Notes: a model not told the origin generated them from the sequence alone. Shown: positions 1-6,808, counted from the first letter of the stretch. The stretch: DNA of 14,309 nt from Candidatus Aminicenantota bacterium (GCA_030620655.1 JAUXEH010000036.1:1-14309), one strand, 5' to 3'. Made by a program: numbers and translations.

Positions 1-2
1 AA

Positions 3-98
3 AATGATGTCCAAAGGTTTCTCAAGCCCAATGAATTGAAGTCTCTTGAACTCTGGACTAAGGATTTCTTTCTGACCAAGCCCGATAATCTGGAATAA
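3..98 (+). CDS. 3' end of an unidentified upstream gene (partial)
   Basis: An open frame enters from the left edge and reads 31 codons to a TAA at 96-98. The tail is hydrophilic, with several Lys, Leu and Asp residues and the stretch LELWTKDFF, and it ends ...KPDNLE. I do not recognise the family. It is called as a gene end because it is open from the edge, runs in the same direction as everything downstream and stops 155 nt before the next gene. A 31-codon open frame can arise by chance, so this is tentative. Positions 99-253 after it show no clear terminator, promoter or B12-box element. Confidence 0.4.
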   Translation, partial: NDVQRFLKPNELKSLELWTKDFFLTKPDNLE

Positions 99-253
99 AA
101 AGATGGTCGATTCCTCAGGATCTCAAAATTAAATGATACTCTGCTCTGCCGGTTTTTCACCCGGGAGATGTTTTCCAATTTATAGCGGTGGATTTAGGGG
201 ACTGGGAGGGCGTTGACAAACCCTGCTGATTAAGGCAAGGTGATTTCACCCCC

Positions 254-1192
254 ATGAAAAGGATCCGAAACCTGCCGCTGGCCCTGACCCTGGCCTGCAC
301 ATTCCTGGGATTGGCGGCGGTCTACCTCCTGTACGAGGTGAGGTCGGGCAGCCGGAGCGCTCTCGATGCTCCCCTGCCCGCGCCCCATCCGGATTACGGC
401 AGGGTGATCTGTGCTGCACCCAGCATCACGGAGATCGTATTCACCCTGGGGGCGGGCCCCCGGGTTGTCGGGGTTAGCGACTATTCCGTCTTCCCCCCTG
501 AGGCCAAGGACGTGGCGCGCATCGGGGGCCAGATCAATCCCAACCGCGAGAGGATCCTGTCCCTGGAGCCGGACCTGATCATCTTTCAGGGAAAGCATCA
601 GGTCCTGTCCCGCTTCTGCCGCGAGCAGGGAATCCGGTCCCTGTCCGTGGACATCGACAGGATCGATCACCTCATGTCCGCCATCCTGACCATCGGCACC
701 TGGCTGCACGAGGAGGTCCCTGCCGAACGCCTGGCCGCCGACATCAAGCGGCAGCTGTCCGCCCTGGCCCGGAAGACACAGTCGCGCCCCCCCCGGAAAG
801 TGTTCCTGGGACTGGGGCACACCCCGGGCGACCTGACCGGCCTCATGACCACGGGATCCGGCACATTTTTGCACGAGCTGATCGAGCTCGCGGGCGGCCG
901 CAACATCTTCGCCGACGCCCCCGGATCCTATCCCCGCATCTCCAAGGAAGCGCTGGTGCGGCGCCGGCCGGATGTCATCATCGAGGTGCTGGCCAAGGGG
1001 CTATCCCCGGAGAACCAACTGCTGCTCAAGTCCGATTGGGACAGGCTGTCCACCCTGCCCGCCGTCAAGGCCGGGAGGATCTATTTCCTGACCGATGACT
1101 ACATGTTGATCCCCGGGGTGCGGATCTCGCAGACCGCACACAGGCTGGCGGCCGCCATACACCCTGAGCTCTTCGAGGACCCGCATGATTGA
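254..1192 (+). CDS. btuF: BtuF-like corrinoid ABC transporter substrate-binding protein
   Basis: Periplasmic binding protein of the helical-backbone metal-receptor family (BtuF/FhuD/FecB type), 312 aa. It would capture corrinoid and hand it to the BtuC-like permease. Residues 7-26 form a hydrophobic segment after a basic start (MKRIR) without a convincing lipobox, so it may be an uncleaved inner-membrane anchor rather than a free periplasmic protein. The first lobe opens with the family pattern APSITEIVFTLGAG, then GVSDYSVFPPEA, and LEPDLIIFQ follows further on. The second lobe contains GSGTFLHELIELAGG and a C-terminal RRRPDVIIE. The start was chosen at ATG 254, 9 nt after AAGGTGAT (237-244). 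The 3' end overlaps the ATPase gene by 8 nt. This family also serves siderophores and haem; the corrinoid assignment rests on the riboswitch-controlled btuB-like gene downstream and is an inference. Confidence 0.82.
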   Translation: MKRIRNLPLALTLACTFLGLAAVYLLYEVRSGSRSALDAPLPAPHPDYGRVICAAPSITEIVFTLGAGPRVVGVSDYSVFPPEAKDVARIGGQINPNRERILSLEPDLIIFQGKHQVLSRFCREQGIRSLSVDIDRIDHLMSAILTIGTWLHEEVPAERLAADIKRQLSALARKTQSRPPRKVFLGLGHTPGDLTGLMTTGSGTFLHELIELAGGRNIFADAPGSYPRISKEALVRRRPDVIIEVLAKGLSPENQLLLKSDWDRLSTLPAVKAGRIYFLTDDYMLIPGVRISQTAHRLAAAIHPELFEDPHD

Positions 1193-1973
1193 GCTGCGGG
1201 ACATCACCCACCGCTTCCCCGGCATCGACTGGGAGCTCAACATCCCGGAGCTCTCCCTCATGGCCGGGGAGGTCCTGGGTATCATCGGCCCCAACGGGTC
1301 GGGCAAGACCACCCTCCTGCAGATCGCGGCCGGCCTGCTCGCCCCGCTGGGAGGGCGGATCCGTCTCAGGGGCCGGGACCTGAAAGGCCTGGACAGGCGC
1401 ACGGCCGCACAGGAACTGGGATTCCTTCCCCAAGAGCTCAGCAGCGAGTACGACCTGGTGGTGGAAGAACTGGTGGGGATGGGCCGTTATCCCCATGTGA
1501 AGGGTTGGGGTCGCCTGGGGGGTGACGACCGCGCGGCCATCGACAGCAGCCTGGACTTGACCGGCATGATCCCCCTGCGCGGCAGGAGGCTGTCGCAGCT
1601 CTCCGGGGGAGAAAAAAAGCGCGCCTTCCTGGCATCCGTCCTGGCGCAGCAGCCCCGCTTCCTGCTGCTGGACGAGCCCACCACCGCACTCGACCTCCCG
1701 CATCAGGTCCGCTTCTTCCGGCTGCTGCACCGCCTCGCCCGGGACGGCATGGGCATCGCGGTGGTCACCCATGACGTCAACCTCGCATCTCTGTACGCCG
1801 ACCAGCTGCTCCTGCTCTCCGCAGGCAGGATCCTTTCCCTGGGGCAGCCTCAGCAGGTGCTCACAGAGGAGCGGGTGTCCGAGGTTTACGGAGCGGAGGT
1901 ATTGATGGGACGGCACCCCGAGACCCAACGCCCCCTGGTCATCGCCCGCGCCGTGCAGGAGGAGGCAGAGTGA
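1185..1973 (+). CDS. btuD: BtuD-like ABC transporter ATP-binding protein
   Basis: Cytoplasmic ATPase of a BtuCDF/FepC-type importer, 262 aa, the usual size. Every nucleotide-binding motif is visible: Walker A GPNGSGKTT at residues 35-43, Q-loop glutamine at 83 (FLPQE), signature LSGGE at 139-143, Walker B LLLDEP with Asp163-Glu164, D-loop ALD at 168-170, and switch His196 in VTHDVN. It should therefore be catalytically active. ATG 1185 lies inside the end of the binding-protein gene (8-nt overlap) with GAGGA at 1174-1178 as ribosome site. The stop overlaps the GTG of the permease by 4 nt. Both overlaps point to translational coupling in one transcript. The substrate cannot be read from an ATPase and is taken from context. 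Confidence 0.9.
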   Translation: MIELRDITHRFPGIDWELNIPELSLMAGEVLGIIGPNGSGKTTLLQIAAGLLAPLGGRIRLRGRDLKGLDRRTAAQELGFLPQELSSEYDLVVEELVGMGRYPHVKGWGRLGGDDRAAIDSSLDLTGMIPLRGRRLSQLSGGEKKRAFLASVLAQQPRFLLLDEPTTALDLPHQVRFFRLLHRLARDGMGIAVVTHDVNLASLYADQLLLLSAGRILSLGQPQQVLTEERVSEVYGAEVLMGRHPETQRPLVIARAVQEEAE

Positions 1974-2959
1974 AAGCCCGGGCCCTGACCGGCTACGCCC
2001 TGCTGTTTCTGCTGGCTGCCCTGGTGAGCCCCTGGATCGGCCCCGAACCCGTTTCCACGGGGGATGTCATGGCCTACCTGCAGGGCGAGCGCCAGCCCGG
2101 CGGCGAGATCTTCTGGCACCAGCGGGTGCCTCGGGTCCTGCTGGCGCTCCTGGCCGGGGGGGCCTTGGCCGTGGTCGGGGCCTCGTTCCAGGTCCTCTTC
2201 CGGAATCCGCTGGTCGAACCCTTCACACTGGGCATCAGCGGTGGGGCAGCTTTGGGGGCCTTCCTGACCATCTCGTTCCCCGCCCTCTGGGCGGTCTGGG
2301 GTCCGTTCGGGTCGCTGCAGATGTTCGCAGTGCTGGGGGCCGCCGCCGCCCTGTTCCTGATCCACCGCCTGGCCCGCAGCCCCGGGGGGATGTCGGTCTA
2401 CACCCTTCTCCTGGCCGGGGTGACCATCAGCATCATCTGCGCCGGGGGCATCCTGCTCCTGACCTACCTGGCGGAGCCCAATGCCCTGGTCGTCTTCCAG
2501 CGCTGGATGATGGGCGGCCTGGATATCCTGGGGTATGAACAGCTCATCGGCATCCTGCCCCTCCTCCTCCCGGGACTGGGCCTCCTGCTCTTCCATGCCC
2601 GGGATCTCAACCACATCGCCCTCAGCGAGGACCTGGCTCTGGCCCAAGGCGTGGATGTGCCTATGGTACGGCGCAACGTGTTTGTGGGGGGAGGCCTCGC
2701 CACGGCGGCCGTTGTGTCCCTGGTGGGGCCGATCGGATTCGTGGGGCTCATCGTGCCGCACGCCGTCCGCAGGCTGAGCGGCGTCGACCAGAGGACGGTC
2801 CTGCCTGCCGCTTTCCTCCTGGGCGGGACGGCCCTGGCGGTGTGTGACACCGCAGCCCGCACCGTGCTGGCGCCGACAGAGCTCCCGGTGGGAATCATAA
2901 CGGCCATCATCGGGGGGCCGCTTTTCATACATCTCCTGATCTCCCGCCGCTGGCGCTGA
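1970..2959 (+). CDS. btuC: BtuC-like (FecCD family) corrinoid permease
   Basis: Inner-membrane permease of the BtuC/FecCD family, 329 aa, full length for a roughly ten-helix subunit that works as a dimer with the ATPase. The sequence is hydrophobic almost throughout. Family landmarks are GGALAVVGASFQVLFRNPLV and LGISGGAALGAF in the first third, and GPIGFVGLIVPHAVRRLSG near residue 260, the region that includes the cytoplasmic coupling helix contacting the ATPase. The start is GTG 1970, in a GTGA overlap with the ATPase stop, preceded by a strong AGGAGGAGG at 1957-1965. The importer is encoded in the order binding protein, ATPase, permease. Haem or siderophore uptake is the alternative substrate assignment; the neighbouring cobalamin riboswitch favours corrinoid. 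Confidence 0.88.
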   Translation: MKARALTGYALLFLLAALVSPWIGPEPVSTGDVMAYLQGERQPGGEIFWHQRVPRVLLALLAGGALAVVGASFQVLFRNPLVEPFTLGISGGAALGAFLTISFPALWAVWGPFGSLQMFAVLGAAAALFLIHRLARSPGGMSVYTLLLAGVTISIICAGGILLLTYLAEPNALVVFQRWMMGGLDILGYEQLIGILPLLLPGLGLLLFHARDLNHIALSEDLALAQGVDVPMVRRNVFVGGGLATAAVVSLVGPIGFVGLIVPHAVRRLSGVDQRTVLPAAFLLGGTALAVCDTAARTVLAPTELPVGIITAIIGGPLFIHLLISRRWR

Positions 2960-2966
2960 CTGTCCT

Positions 2967-3884
2967 ATGCCAAAAGAACGCCGCTACACTCGCTTCAGCG
3001 AGCACCTGAGGCAGAGGTTCGGCTGCCGGGTGTACAAGATCGCCCTGGACGCCGGGCTGAGCTGCCCCAACCGGGACGGCACGGTGGGAGACGACGGATG
3101 TTTGTTCTGCGACCCGGCCGGGGGTTCCGGGCGTAAGAACGGTGGAGCAACAGTGCCCATCACCGAGCAGATGCGCACCGGCATGGAAGGGCTCCGGAAA
3201 CGATACCGGGCGGAAAGGTTCATTGCCTATTTCCAGGCCTTCACCAACACATACGGTCCCACCGCGCGTTTAAAGGCCCTGTATGATGAGGCTGTGGCCT
3301 TCGAAGATGTCGTGGGCCTTTCCATCGCCACCCGCCCGGACTGTCTTTCCGGGGAGGTCCTCGACCTCATCCAAGCCTATAAGAAAGACCTTTACACCTG
3401 GGTCGAGCTAGGCGTGCAGTCTATGCGGGAGGAGACCCTGCAAACGATAGCGCGGGGGCATGGAGTCGAAGCCACGGTCAGGGCGGTCCGTGCTCTCAAG
3501 CAGAGGGATATCCACATTTGCGCGCATCTCATCCTCGGCCTGCCCGGGGAAGACCTCGCCGACATGACGGAAACGGTGCGCACGGTCTCTGAGCTGGGGG
3601 TGGATGCCGTCAAGTTCCACATGCTCTATGTCACCCGGGATTCCCGGCTCGCACGCGTTCACGGGCAAGGCGCCCTCCAGCTCATGAGGAGGGAGGAATA
3701 CATCCGCACCGTCATCCATCTCCTCGAGCGCCTGAACCCGGGCATCCTGGTGCAGCGGCTGGTCAGCGAGGCCCACCGCGACATCCTGGTCGCTCCGGAG
3801 TGGCTGAAGGACAAGTCCGCCATCATCCGCGAGATCGAGGACACGCTGGAGTCCCGCAGCACCCGCCAGGGCGCTGCCTTGTAA
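2967..3884 (+). CDS. TIGR01212/YhcC-type radical SAM protein
   Basis: Radical SAM enzyme of the YhcC/YtqA (TIGR01212) family, 305 aa, cytoplasmic, expected to bind one [4Fe-4S] cluster and S-adenosylmethionine. The cluster cysteines are Cys33, Cys45 and Cys48, in the C-x11-C-x2-C spacing that marks this family instead of the usual CxxxCxxC. Downstream are AYFQAFTNTYGP, ELGVQS and HLILGLPGED, the SAM-binding strands of the half-barrel. ATG 2967 sits 7 nt after the permease stop and has only a weak ribosome site, so coupling to btuC is likely. The exact reaction is not something I can state from the sequence. Its place between the importer and the B12-controlled receptor suggests co-expression with corrinoid uptake, but a housekeeping role is equally possible. 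Confidence 0.85.
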   Translation: MPKERRYTRFSEHLRQRFGCRVYKIALDAGLSCPNRDGTVGDDGCLFCDPAGGSGRKNGGATVPITEQMRTGMEGLRKRYRAERFIAYFQAFTNTYGPTARLKALYDEAVAFEDVVGLSIATRPDCLSGEVLDLIQAYKKDLYTWVELGVQSMREETLQTIARGHGVEATVRAVRALKQRDIHICAHLILGLPGEDLADMTETVRTVSELGVDAVKFHMLYVTRDSRLARVHGQGALQLMRREEYIRTVIHLLERLNPGILVQRLVSEAHRDILVAPEWLKDKSAIIREIEDTLESRSTRQGAAL

Positions 3885-3908
3885 CGGTCTTCAAAGGCAA
3901 AACCAATA

Positions 3909-3993
3909 GTAATCACGAGCGAACAAACGTCATCACGAGCGAAGCGAAGTGATCTCTGAGATCGCTTCACACCCAGGGGGTGTTCGCGATGAC
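3909..3993. repeat. REP/MITE-like palindromic intergenic repeat
   Basis: A compact inverted repeat lies just after the radical SAM gene. The outer arms are GTCATC (3929-3934) and GATGAC (3988-3993). An inner hairpin pairs GAAGTGATCTC with GAGATCGCTTC around a single T (about 3947-3969), allowing one G.U pair. A 12-nt unit ATCACGAGCGAA occurs at 3912-3923 and again at 3932-3943, so the left arm is partly duplicated with a 20-nt period. Its look (CGAGCGAAGCGAAG...GATCTC...GAGATCGCTTC) matches dispersed palindromic repeats found in many bacterial genomes. There is no coding content. It could act as an mRNA-stabilising or weak termination structure for the upstream operon; no T-run follows. Confidence 0.7.
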
Positions 3994-4000
3994 AGCGAAC

Positions 4001-4042
4001 TTGACAAGGGGGACAGGGCCTGTCATCATACTTTCTCGAGAA
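4001..4042 (+). promoter_or_regulatory. Candidate promoter and palindromes upstream of the cobalamin riboswitch
   Basis: TTGACA at 4001-4006 is a perfect -35 hexamer in the right place to drive the riboswitch leader. The -10 is unclear: CATCAT (4024-4029) at 17-nt spacing matches 3 of 6 bases, and CATACT (4027-4032) matches 4 of 6 but at 20 nt. Two small palindromes are present: GACAGG-G-CCTGTC (4012-4024), which lies between the hexamers, and TTCTCGAGAA (4033-4042). They may be operators or chance. A promoter must exist somewhere between the repeat and the aptamer unless transcription reads through from the upstream genes. Confidence 0.35.
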
Positions 4043-4052
4043 TCGAGATAAA

Positions 4053-4204
4053 GGTTTGCGGATCAGGGAAGCCCGTGTGAATCGGGCACAGCCCCCGCTA
4101 CTGTGATCGGGAAAGAGTCCCGCAGCAGGCCACTGTTCTCCTCCCGGAGGATGGGAAGGCCCGGGACGATGTTGACCCGTAAGTCAGGAGACCTACCGCG
4201 CACC
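4053..4204 (+). ncRNA. Cobalamin riboswitch aptamer
   Basis: The classical adenosylcobalamin/cobalamin riboswitch conserved elements occur in order: GGGAAGCCCGTGTGAATCGG (from 4066), ACAGCCCCCGCTACTGTGAT (4088-4107), GCCACTG (4129-4135), GGGAAGGC (4153-4160) and the B12 box AGTCAGGAGACCTACC (4182-4197). P1 closes the aptamer: GGTTTGCGG (4053-4061) pairs with CCGCGCACC (4196-4204) with one mismatch and one G.U pair. It lies 76 nt upstream of a TonB-dependent receptor ATG, the usual target. When corrinoid is plentiful it should lower receptor synthesis. No comparable element was seen before the btuF-like gene. Confidence 0.96.
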
Positions 4205-4224
4205 CGCACAACCCATCTTCGGGC

Positions 4225-4280
4225 GGAAGGTAGGGTGGTTTTTTTAACCCCCACTTTCCTCCTCGTAGTAAGGAGGAGGC
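4225..4280 (+). promoter_or_regulatory. Riboswitch expression platform with Shine-Dalgarno-sequestering hairpin
   Basis: Between the aptamer and ATG 4281 two hairpins can form. The upstream one pairs GGAAGGTAGGG (4225-4235) with CCCACTTTCC and its flanking C (4249-4259), 10 of 11 pairs with one G.U and one mismatch, around a T-rich loop. The downstream one pairs CCTCCTC (4258-4264) with GAGGAGG (4273-4279), or TCCTCCT (4257-4263) with AGGAGGA (4271-4277). It hides the very strong ribosome site AGGAGGAGG (4271-4279). They share bases 4257-4259, so they partly compete. No U-tract follows a GC-rich stem, which suggests control of translation initiation rather than termination. The pairings are seen; the mechanism is inferred. 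Confidence 0.65.
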
Positions 4281-6245
4281 ATGATGTGTAAAAAATCTCT
4301 GATCGGAGCACTGTTCCTGGTGCAGTTATCTTTGTCCCTTCCCCTGCTCGCCCAGGGCAATCCGCCAGCCGAACAGGAAAAGCCGCAGGAAAAACTGGAG
4401 CACGAGGTCACGGTCACGGCCAACCGGCTGGAGACCTCAGTCAAGGAAACCGCCAGCTCGGTCACGGTCATCACGCGGCAGGACCTGGAAAAAACCAGAA
4501 AGATCACGGTGCTGGAAGCCCTGGCCGAGGTCATGGGGCTCTCCTACACCCAGAACGGCCCCCTGGGTTCTTCTTCTTCGGTTCAAATCCGGGGCGCCAA
4601 CTCCGAACACACAAAGGTCATGATCGACGGCATGGAGCTCAACGATCCCATGACACCAAGCCGCACCTTCGACATGGGGCTGCTGCTGGTGGAAAGCATC
4701 GACCGGGTCGAGATCGCGCGCGGCCCCCAGAGCACCCTCTACGGCTCGGACGCCTTGGGCGGGGTCATCAACATCGTCACCCGCCAGGAAAAGGGAAAGC
4801 CCCTGATGCACTTCTCAACCCAGGGCGGCAGCTACTCCACCCTGAACGGAAACGCCGAGGTATCCGGCCGGAGCGGCCAGGTGTCCTACTCGGCGGGAGC
4901 GGCTTACCTCGAATCCGGGGGGTTTTCGGCTGCGGGCAGCCAGTATGCGGGTAACAGCGAGAACGACGGGTACCGTAACCTAACCTTATCGGGGAAACTG
5001 GGGTATCATCCCAGCGACAACCTGGACCTGGGCCTGACCTTTCGATCGATCGACAGCCGCCTCGACATCGACAACTACGGCGGCGACTATGGCGATGATC
5101 CCAACAACGTGCAGGATTACAACGCCGTGCTGCTGGGCGGGAGTGCTCGGGGGCTCTTCGCGGGCAACCGCTGGGAATCCAAGCTTAACCTGTCCTATCT
5201 CCAGTATGAGCGCAGGCAGGACAACCCCCCGGACGAGATCCATCCCCTGGAAAGCGAGCGCTCCCTCTTCAAGAGCGACCTCCTCAAGCTCGACTGGCAG
5301 AACAACCTCTTCGCCCACGAGAACAACACCGTGACGGCCGGACTGGCGTACTCCCGGGAACAGGGGGAATCCGAGTACACCTCGGAAAGCATCTGGGGCC
5401 CCTATGAGAGCCTGTTCCCCAAGCAGGCCGCCGACACCTTTGGGGCGTACATCCAGGACCGTGTCAGCCTGTCCGGAAAATTCTTCGCCGCGCTCGGAGC
5501 CCGCTACGACCATCACAGCCAGGCCGGGGGCGCCGTCACCTTTCGGATCGCACCCGGTGTATACCTTGACCGCACCGGCACACGCCTCAAAGCGTCCCTG
5601 GGCACGGGGTTCAAGGCCCCCTCGCTCTACCAGCTCTATGCCCCGGCCACCCTGTACGGACCGATCGGCAATGAAAACCTGGAGCCGGAACGAACCCTCG
5701 GATGGGACCTGGGGGTGGAGCAGGAGTTCCTGCGGGGACGGCTCCGGCTGGGCGCTCTCTACTTCTCGAATTCCTTCGAGAACCTGATCGATTTCACCTA
5801 CCGGGACGGGTACCTCAACCTGAAAAAGGCCTCCACCAGAGGCGCGGAGCTGTTCCTGCGGGCCAATCCATGGAACGACCTGTTCCTGTCGGCCGAATAC
5901 ACCCGGACAGAGGCCAAGGATGAGGAAAGCGGCGAATACCTGCTCCGCCGGCCCAAGCACAAGCTCGCCCTCAGGATCGGCACCGGATTCGCAGCGAAAG
6001 GACACGTGACGGCCGACCTCCTGTACGTGGGAGAGCGCGAGGACAATTTCTGGGTGGGCTATGCATCCACACGCGTCACCCTGGACAGCTACCTCCTGAT
6101 CAACGCGGCGGCCTCCTACGAGATCCTGCCCTTTCTGCAGGTCTTCGGCCGGCTGGACAACCTCCTTGACCAGCAGTACGAGGTGGTGAAGGGCTACGGG
6201 ACACCGGGTTTTTCGGCCTACGTCGGCCTGCGTCTGGGGAAATGA
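4281..6245 (+). CDS. btuB: BtuB-like TonB-dependent corrinoid receptor
   Basis: Outer-membrane TonB-dependent receptor, 654 aa, similar in length to BtuB. It would take up cobalamin or other corrinoids using TonB energy and feed the BtuF/BtuC/BtuD system. Residues 1-25 are a signal peptide (MMCKKSLIG... ending in LLAQ). A TonB-box-like HEVTVTA lies at residues 41-47. The plug follows at about 55-165, with VQIRGANSEHTKVMIDGMEL, VESIDRVEIARGPQSTLYGS and ALGGVINIVTR. The rest is a beta-barrel with many aromatic/Gly strands. It ends ...YVGLRLGK, so it lacks the C-terminal Phe/Trp typical of proteobacterial barrels. Start ATG 4281 (a second ATG follows at 4284) is placed by the strong ribosome site at 4271-4279. 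Expression should be repressed by corrinoid through the upstream riboswitch, which is the main evidence for the substrate. Confidence 0.92.
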   Translation: MMCKKSLIGALFLVQLSLSLPLLAQGNPPAEQEKPQEKLEHEVTVTANRLETSVKETASSVTVITRQDLEKTRKITVLEALAEVMGLSYTQNGPLGSSSSVQIRGANSEHTKVMIDGMELNDPMTPSRTFDMGLLLVESIDRVEIARGPQSTLYGSDALGGVINIVTRQEKGKPLMHFSTQGGSYSTLNGNAEVSGRSGQVSYSAGAAYLESGGFSAAGSQYAGNSENDGYRNLTLSGKLGYHPSDNLDLGLTFRSIDSRLDIDNYGGDYGDDPNNVQDYNAVLLGGSARGLFAGNRWESKLNLSYLQYERRQDNPPDEIHPLESERSLFKSDLLKLDWQNNLFAHENNTVTAGLAYSREQGESEYTSESIWGPYESLFPKQAADTFGAYIQDRVSLSGKFFAALGARYDHHSQAGGAVTFRIAPGVYLDRTGTRLKASLGTGFKAPSLYQLYAPATLYGPIGNENLEPERTLGWDLGVEQEFLRGRLRLGALYFSNSFENLIDFTYRDGYLNLKKASTRGAELFLRANPWNDLFLSAEYTRTEAKDEESGEYLLRRPKHKLALRIGTGFAAKGHVTADLLYVGEREDNFWVGYASTRVTLDSYLLINAAASYEILPFLQVFGRLDNLLDQQYEVVKGYGTPGFSAYVGLRLGK

Positions 6246-6295
6246 ATTCGGTATCCTGGATAATTCACGAGTCGAGTTTGCCGTAGATGGTAGGC

Positions 6296-6336
6296 GTGGC
6301 GGGTGAAGCTGTGGTCGTCCACCGCGAACCCGCCAC
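6296..6336 (+). terminator. Hairpin downstream of the btuB-like gene, possible transcript end
   Basis: GTGGCGGGT (6296-6304) and ACCCGCCAC (6328-6336) form a perfect 9-bp stem. A smaller GTGG-tcgt-CCAC hairpin (6311-6322) sits in its loop. It begins 51 nt after the receptor stop, where a terminator would be expected, but no T-run follows, so it is not a standard intrinsic terminator. It could be a 3'-end stabiliser or a Rho-assisted end. Confidence 0.35.
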
Positions 6337-6375
6337 AACACCCCAGATATGGTGAAATCGTCTCGCTGGGAGAGG

Positions 6376-6465
6376 AAAAAATGTCGATCCTATTTGTGTG
6401 CTCGTCGAAAAATCTTATGTAACTCCTTGATATTACATATATTACGTGAAATATCGACATTTTTT
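6376..6465. promoter_or_regulatory. AT-rich palindromic leader of the efflux operon
   Basis: A perfect 13-bp inverted repeat, AAAAAATGTCGAT (6376-6388) and ATCGACATTTTTT (6453-6465), encloses 64 nt of AT-rich DNA. Inside are ATGTAA (6417-6422) facing TTACAT (6433-6438), and the near-repeats ATTACAT and ATTACGT (from 6432 and 6441). I counted 25% GC in 6421-6480 against well over 55% in flanking genes. TTGATA (6427-6432) could be a -35, with only weak -10 candidates 16-17 nt later; TATATT (6438-6443) is a fair -10 with a poor -35. This is the only place for a promoter of the downstream operon, and the repeated GTAA/TTAC half-sites look like a regulator site. The regulator is not encoded in this window. 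Confidence 0.5.
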
Positions 6466-6529
6466 ATGAATTATTCAGGAGATTTTGTGTGCCCATTCTG
6501 CTAGAATAGTTCAGATTAGCAGGAACTGC

Positions 6530-6808
6530 ATGCTCCAGAAACACCGGATCGGCTTCAATATCAGCTTCCTCCTCGCCTTTCTCTTCCTCACGCTCTTTAT
6601 CAATTTCCTACATCAGGATACCGGCCTGCAGGGAGGAAACTCCTGCCCCGCCTGCCATTTCCTGAACTCCACGCTCACGACCACTCAGATCAACTTCTTC
6701 ATCTCCCCCCAATTGACCCTGCTGGACACCCTGAGGACCTGCGAGAGCCCGCAGACCGACCAGGTCGTCCTGATCTCGCCCTCCTCGCGGTCTCCTCCCC
6801 TCGTCTGA
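6530..6808 (+). CDS. Small membrane-anchored CPAC-motif protein heading the RND efflux operon
   Basis: Predicted 92-aa protein. A short basic N-terminus (MLQKHR) precedes one hydrophobic segment at about residues 9-27 (GFNISFLLAFLFLTLFINF). A motif SCPACHF follows with Cys39 and Cys42, and a third cysteine is Cys71. With the N-terminus inside, the CPAC motif would face the periplasm, where it could bind a soft metal or do thiol chemistry. I do not recognise a named family. Start ATG 6530 has AGGAA 4 nt upstream (6521-6525); a TTG at 6485 in the same frame would add 15 residues but is poorly placed relative to AGGAG 6477-6481. It precedes the TolC-like gene by 67 nt on the same strand. Position and motif suggest a metal-related accessory role, which is inference. 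The tail (ISPSSRSPPLV) is unremarkable. Confidence 0.65.
   Translation: MLQKHRIGFNISFLLAFLFLTLFINFLHQDTGLQGGNSCPACHFLNSTLTTTQINFFISPQLTLLDTLRTCESPQTDQVVLISPSSRSPPLV

Noticed and set aside
213..241. TTGACA at 213-218 as a promoter for the btuF-like gene
   Set aside because: No acceptable -10 hexamer at 16-18 nt spacing (17 nt gives CAAGGT).
1886..2932. 348-codon - strand open frame over the permease gene
   Set aside because: Low-complexity Gln/Asp/Gly-rich product antisense to a well-supported permease.
3659..3970. - strand open frame beginning MKRSQRSLRFARDD
   Set aside because: The start is a translation of the palindromic repeat and the rest is antisense to the radical SAM gene; such peptides are a common annotation artefact of these repeats.
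3885..3993. CRISPR-like array suggested by the repeated ATCACGAGCGAA
   Set aside because: Only two 12-nt copies with an 8-nt gap, within a palindromic element; no regular spacers.
4103..4291. 62-codon + strand open frame starting inside the riboswitch
   Set aside because: It runs through the conserved aptamer and expression platform, so its sequence is explained by RNA structure.
4986..6341. 451-codon - strand open frame over the receptor gene
   Set aside because: Mirror of the receptor's GC-rich codons; no recognisable domain, signal or ribosome site.
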